In this document: positions 63,217-64,000 of the stretch, piece after piece
Numbering within the stretch: the stretch's first letter is position 1
Layout: each line of letters starts with the position of its first letter
NCBI GenBank assembly: GCA_963851325.1
Contig: CAWKOR010000001.1
Span: 1,488,001-1,552,000 of the forward strand
Direction: 5' to 3'
Origin: DATGKG01 sp963851325
GTDB taxonomy: Bacteria > Desulfobacterota > Binatia > Binatales > Binataceae
DNA: 64,000 nt
The notes under the pieces: generated by a model
Database searches by the model: none
What the model was told of the DNA's origin: nothing
The model's input: only the letters and a program-made list of their open reading frames with translations
Program-made: the position numbers and the translations under genes

Positions 63217-64000
63217 ATGTCCGCAGTCCAGATCCGAACCAATGGCAACATTCCATATAGTGATGAAACCTTGATCGATTGCAAAATCGAGGACCTCCAT
63301 TACGGCAAGTTCAAGGCGGTCCGCGACATCGCACTCAAGATTAAGAAGGGCACCATCACCGCCTTCATCGGACCCTCGGGATGCGGCAAGAGCACCGCGC
63401 TGCGATGCCTCAATCGGATGAACGATCTGGTGCGCGGCTTTAACTTCCGCGGGCACGTGATCTTTCGCGGCCAGGACATCTACAAGCCAAGCGTCGATCC
63501 GGTCGCGGTGCGCCGTCACATCGGGATGGTTTTTCAGCAGCCCAATCCGTTTGCGATGAGTATCTATCGCAACGTGGCGTTCGGCTTGCGCCTCAATCGC
63601 TACAAGGGAGCGGTCGGCGAAAAGGTCGAACAGGCGCTGCGCCAGGCGGCGCTGTGGGATGAGGTCAAGGACAAACTGCATACCAGCGGACTCGCGCTCT
63701 CCGGCGGACAGCAGCAGCGGCTATGCATAGCGCGCGCGATCGCGACCGAACCCGCGGTGCTTTTGATGGATGAGCCGTGCTCGGCGCTCGACCCGGTCGC
63801 GACCCATAAGATCGAAGAGTTGATGAAAGAGCTCAAAAAGAACTACACCATCGCGATCGTGACCCATAATCTGCAGCAGGCGAAGCGCGTCGCCGACATG
63901 ACCGCATTTCTGTACGTCGACACCACGCAAGGCGGACGTACCGGCTATCAGGTCGAGTACGGGCCGACGAATGCGCTGTTCGAAAATCCCAAAGAGAAGC
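63217..64000 (+). CDS. pstB: Phosphate ABC transporter ATP-binding protein PstB (partial)
   Basis: The frame is open from ATG 63217 (gaggaa upstream) to the window edge, giving 261 of about 270-280 expected residues. Walker A is IGPSGCGKSTALRC, the Q-loop GMVFQQPNPF, the ABC signature LSGGQQQRLCIARAI and Walker B VLLMDEPCSALDP, with the H-loop His in VTHNLQQA. It powers phosphate import by PstCA. phoU may follow outside the window. Confidence 0.96.
   Translation, partial: MSAVQIRTNGNIPYSDETLIDCKIEDLHYGKFKAVRDIALKIKKGTITAFIGPSGCGKSTALRCLNRMNDLVRGFNFRGHVIFRGQDIYKPSVDPVAVRRHIGMVFQQPNPFAMSIYRNVAFGLRLNRYKGAVGEKVEQALRQAALWDEVKDKLHTSGLALSGGQQQRLCIARAIATEPAVLLMDEPCSALDPVATHKIEELMKELKKNYTIAIVTHNLQQAKRVADMTAFLYVDTTQGGRTGYQVEYGPTNALFENPKEK

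Overview
The window is GC-rich, densely coded chromosomal DNA from a Gram-negative-type bacterium. It encodes several exported proteins with signal peptides, an Mpl peptidoglycan-recycling ligase, a SurA-like chaperone and a Tat-type Rieske protein. I see no phage, plasmid, transposase, rRNA, tRNA or CRISPR. The gene mix (CaiB/BaiF CoA-transferases, crotonases, an acyl-CoA ligase, small desulforedoxin-like proteins, a ferritin-like diiron protein, DUF1326/DUF2182 genes and a protocatechuate branch) fits an uncultured deltaproteobacterial-type lineage such as Desulfobacterota or Candidatus Binatota. That placement is inference from gene content, not a phylogeny.

Layout. 1-3.3 kb (minus): a THUMP-domain RNA methyltransferase cut by the window edge, efp, a decayed vapBC toxin-antitoxin pair and a secreted protein with a duplicated domain. 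3.5-10.8 kb (plus): ygfZ, then an acyl-CoA module (amidohydrolase, crotonase, acyl-CoA ligase, crotonase) flanked by two paralogous desulforedoxin-like mini-proteins, a ferritin-like protein and a small membrane protein. 10.8-13.8 kb (minus): a HigBA-like pair, an SPL-family radical SAM protein and a secreted beta-propeller. 13.9-22 kb (plus): a small exported protein, an orphan Rieske protein, an alpha/beta hydrolase, a thioesterase, an ArsR-DUF2087 regulator with a likely operator, a CaiB transferase, eno and gpmI. 22-25.6 kb (minus): a tandem DsbA-fold isomerase and a NorD-like VWA protein. 25.7-30.4 kb (plus): a catalytic/non-catalytic M16 peptidase pair, then DUF1326, DUF2182 and DUF488 genes. 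30.5-39 kb (minus): an mfd-surA-pdxA-uvrA block. 39-46.4 kb: a PDZ protein, a 2-hydroxyacid dehydrogenase, and a tightly coupled minus-strand run of DAHP synthase, AlkD-like protein, LD-carboxypeptidase, serine hydrolase and a frameshifted mpl. 46.6-51 kb: a membrane coiled-coil protein, an SbcD-like phosphoesterase, a receiver-like protein lacking its phosphoacceptor, and groES-groEL under a CIRCE operator. 51-56.3 kb (plus): a tetR gene, a Tat-exported BBE-type flavoprotein and pcaH-pcaG-pcaB. 56.3-60 kb: decayed small membrane genes, cyaY, a second CaiB transferase and sthA. 60.1-64 kb (plus): pstSCA and the start of pstB.

Several blocks look functionally coherent: glycolysis (eno-gpmI), transcription-coupled repair (mfd with uvrA), peptidoglycan recycling (mpl, S66 peptidase, serine hydrolase), protocatechuate ring cleavage (pcaHGB), phosphate uptake (pst) and acyl-CoA metabolism. 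The less ordinary points are the two desulforedoxin-like proteins around the acyl-CoA module, the receiver without its Asp, the EF-P with Asn at the modification position, the tandem isomerase bracketed by inverted hairpin repeats, and several genes caught in decay (vapBC, mpl, small membrane proteins). I did not find one clearly new multi-gene system.
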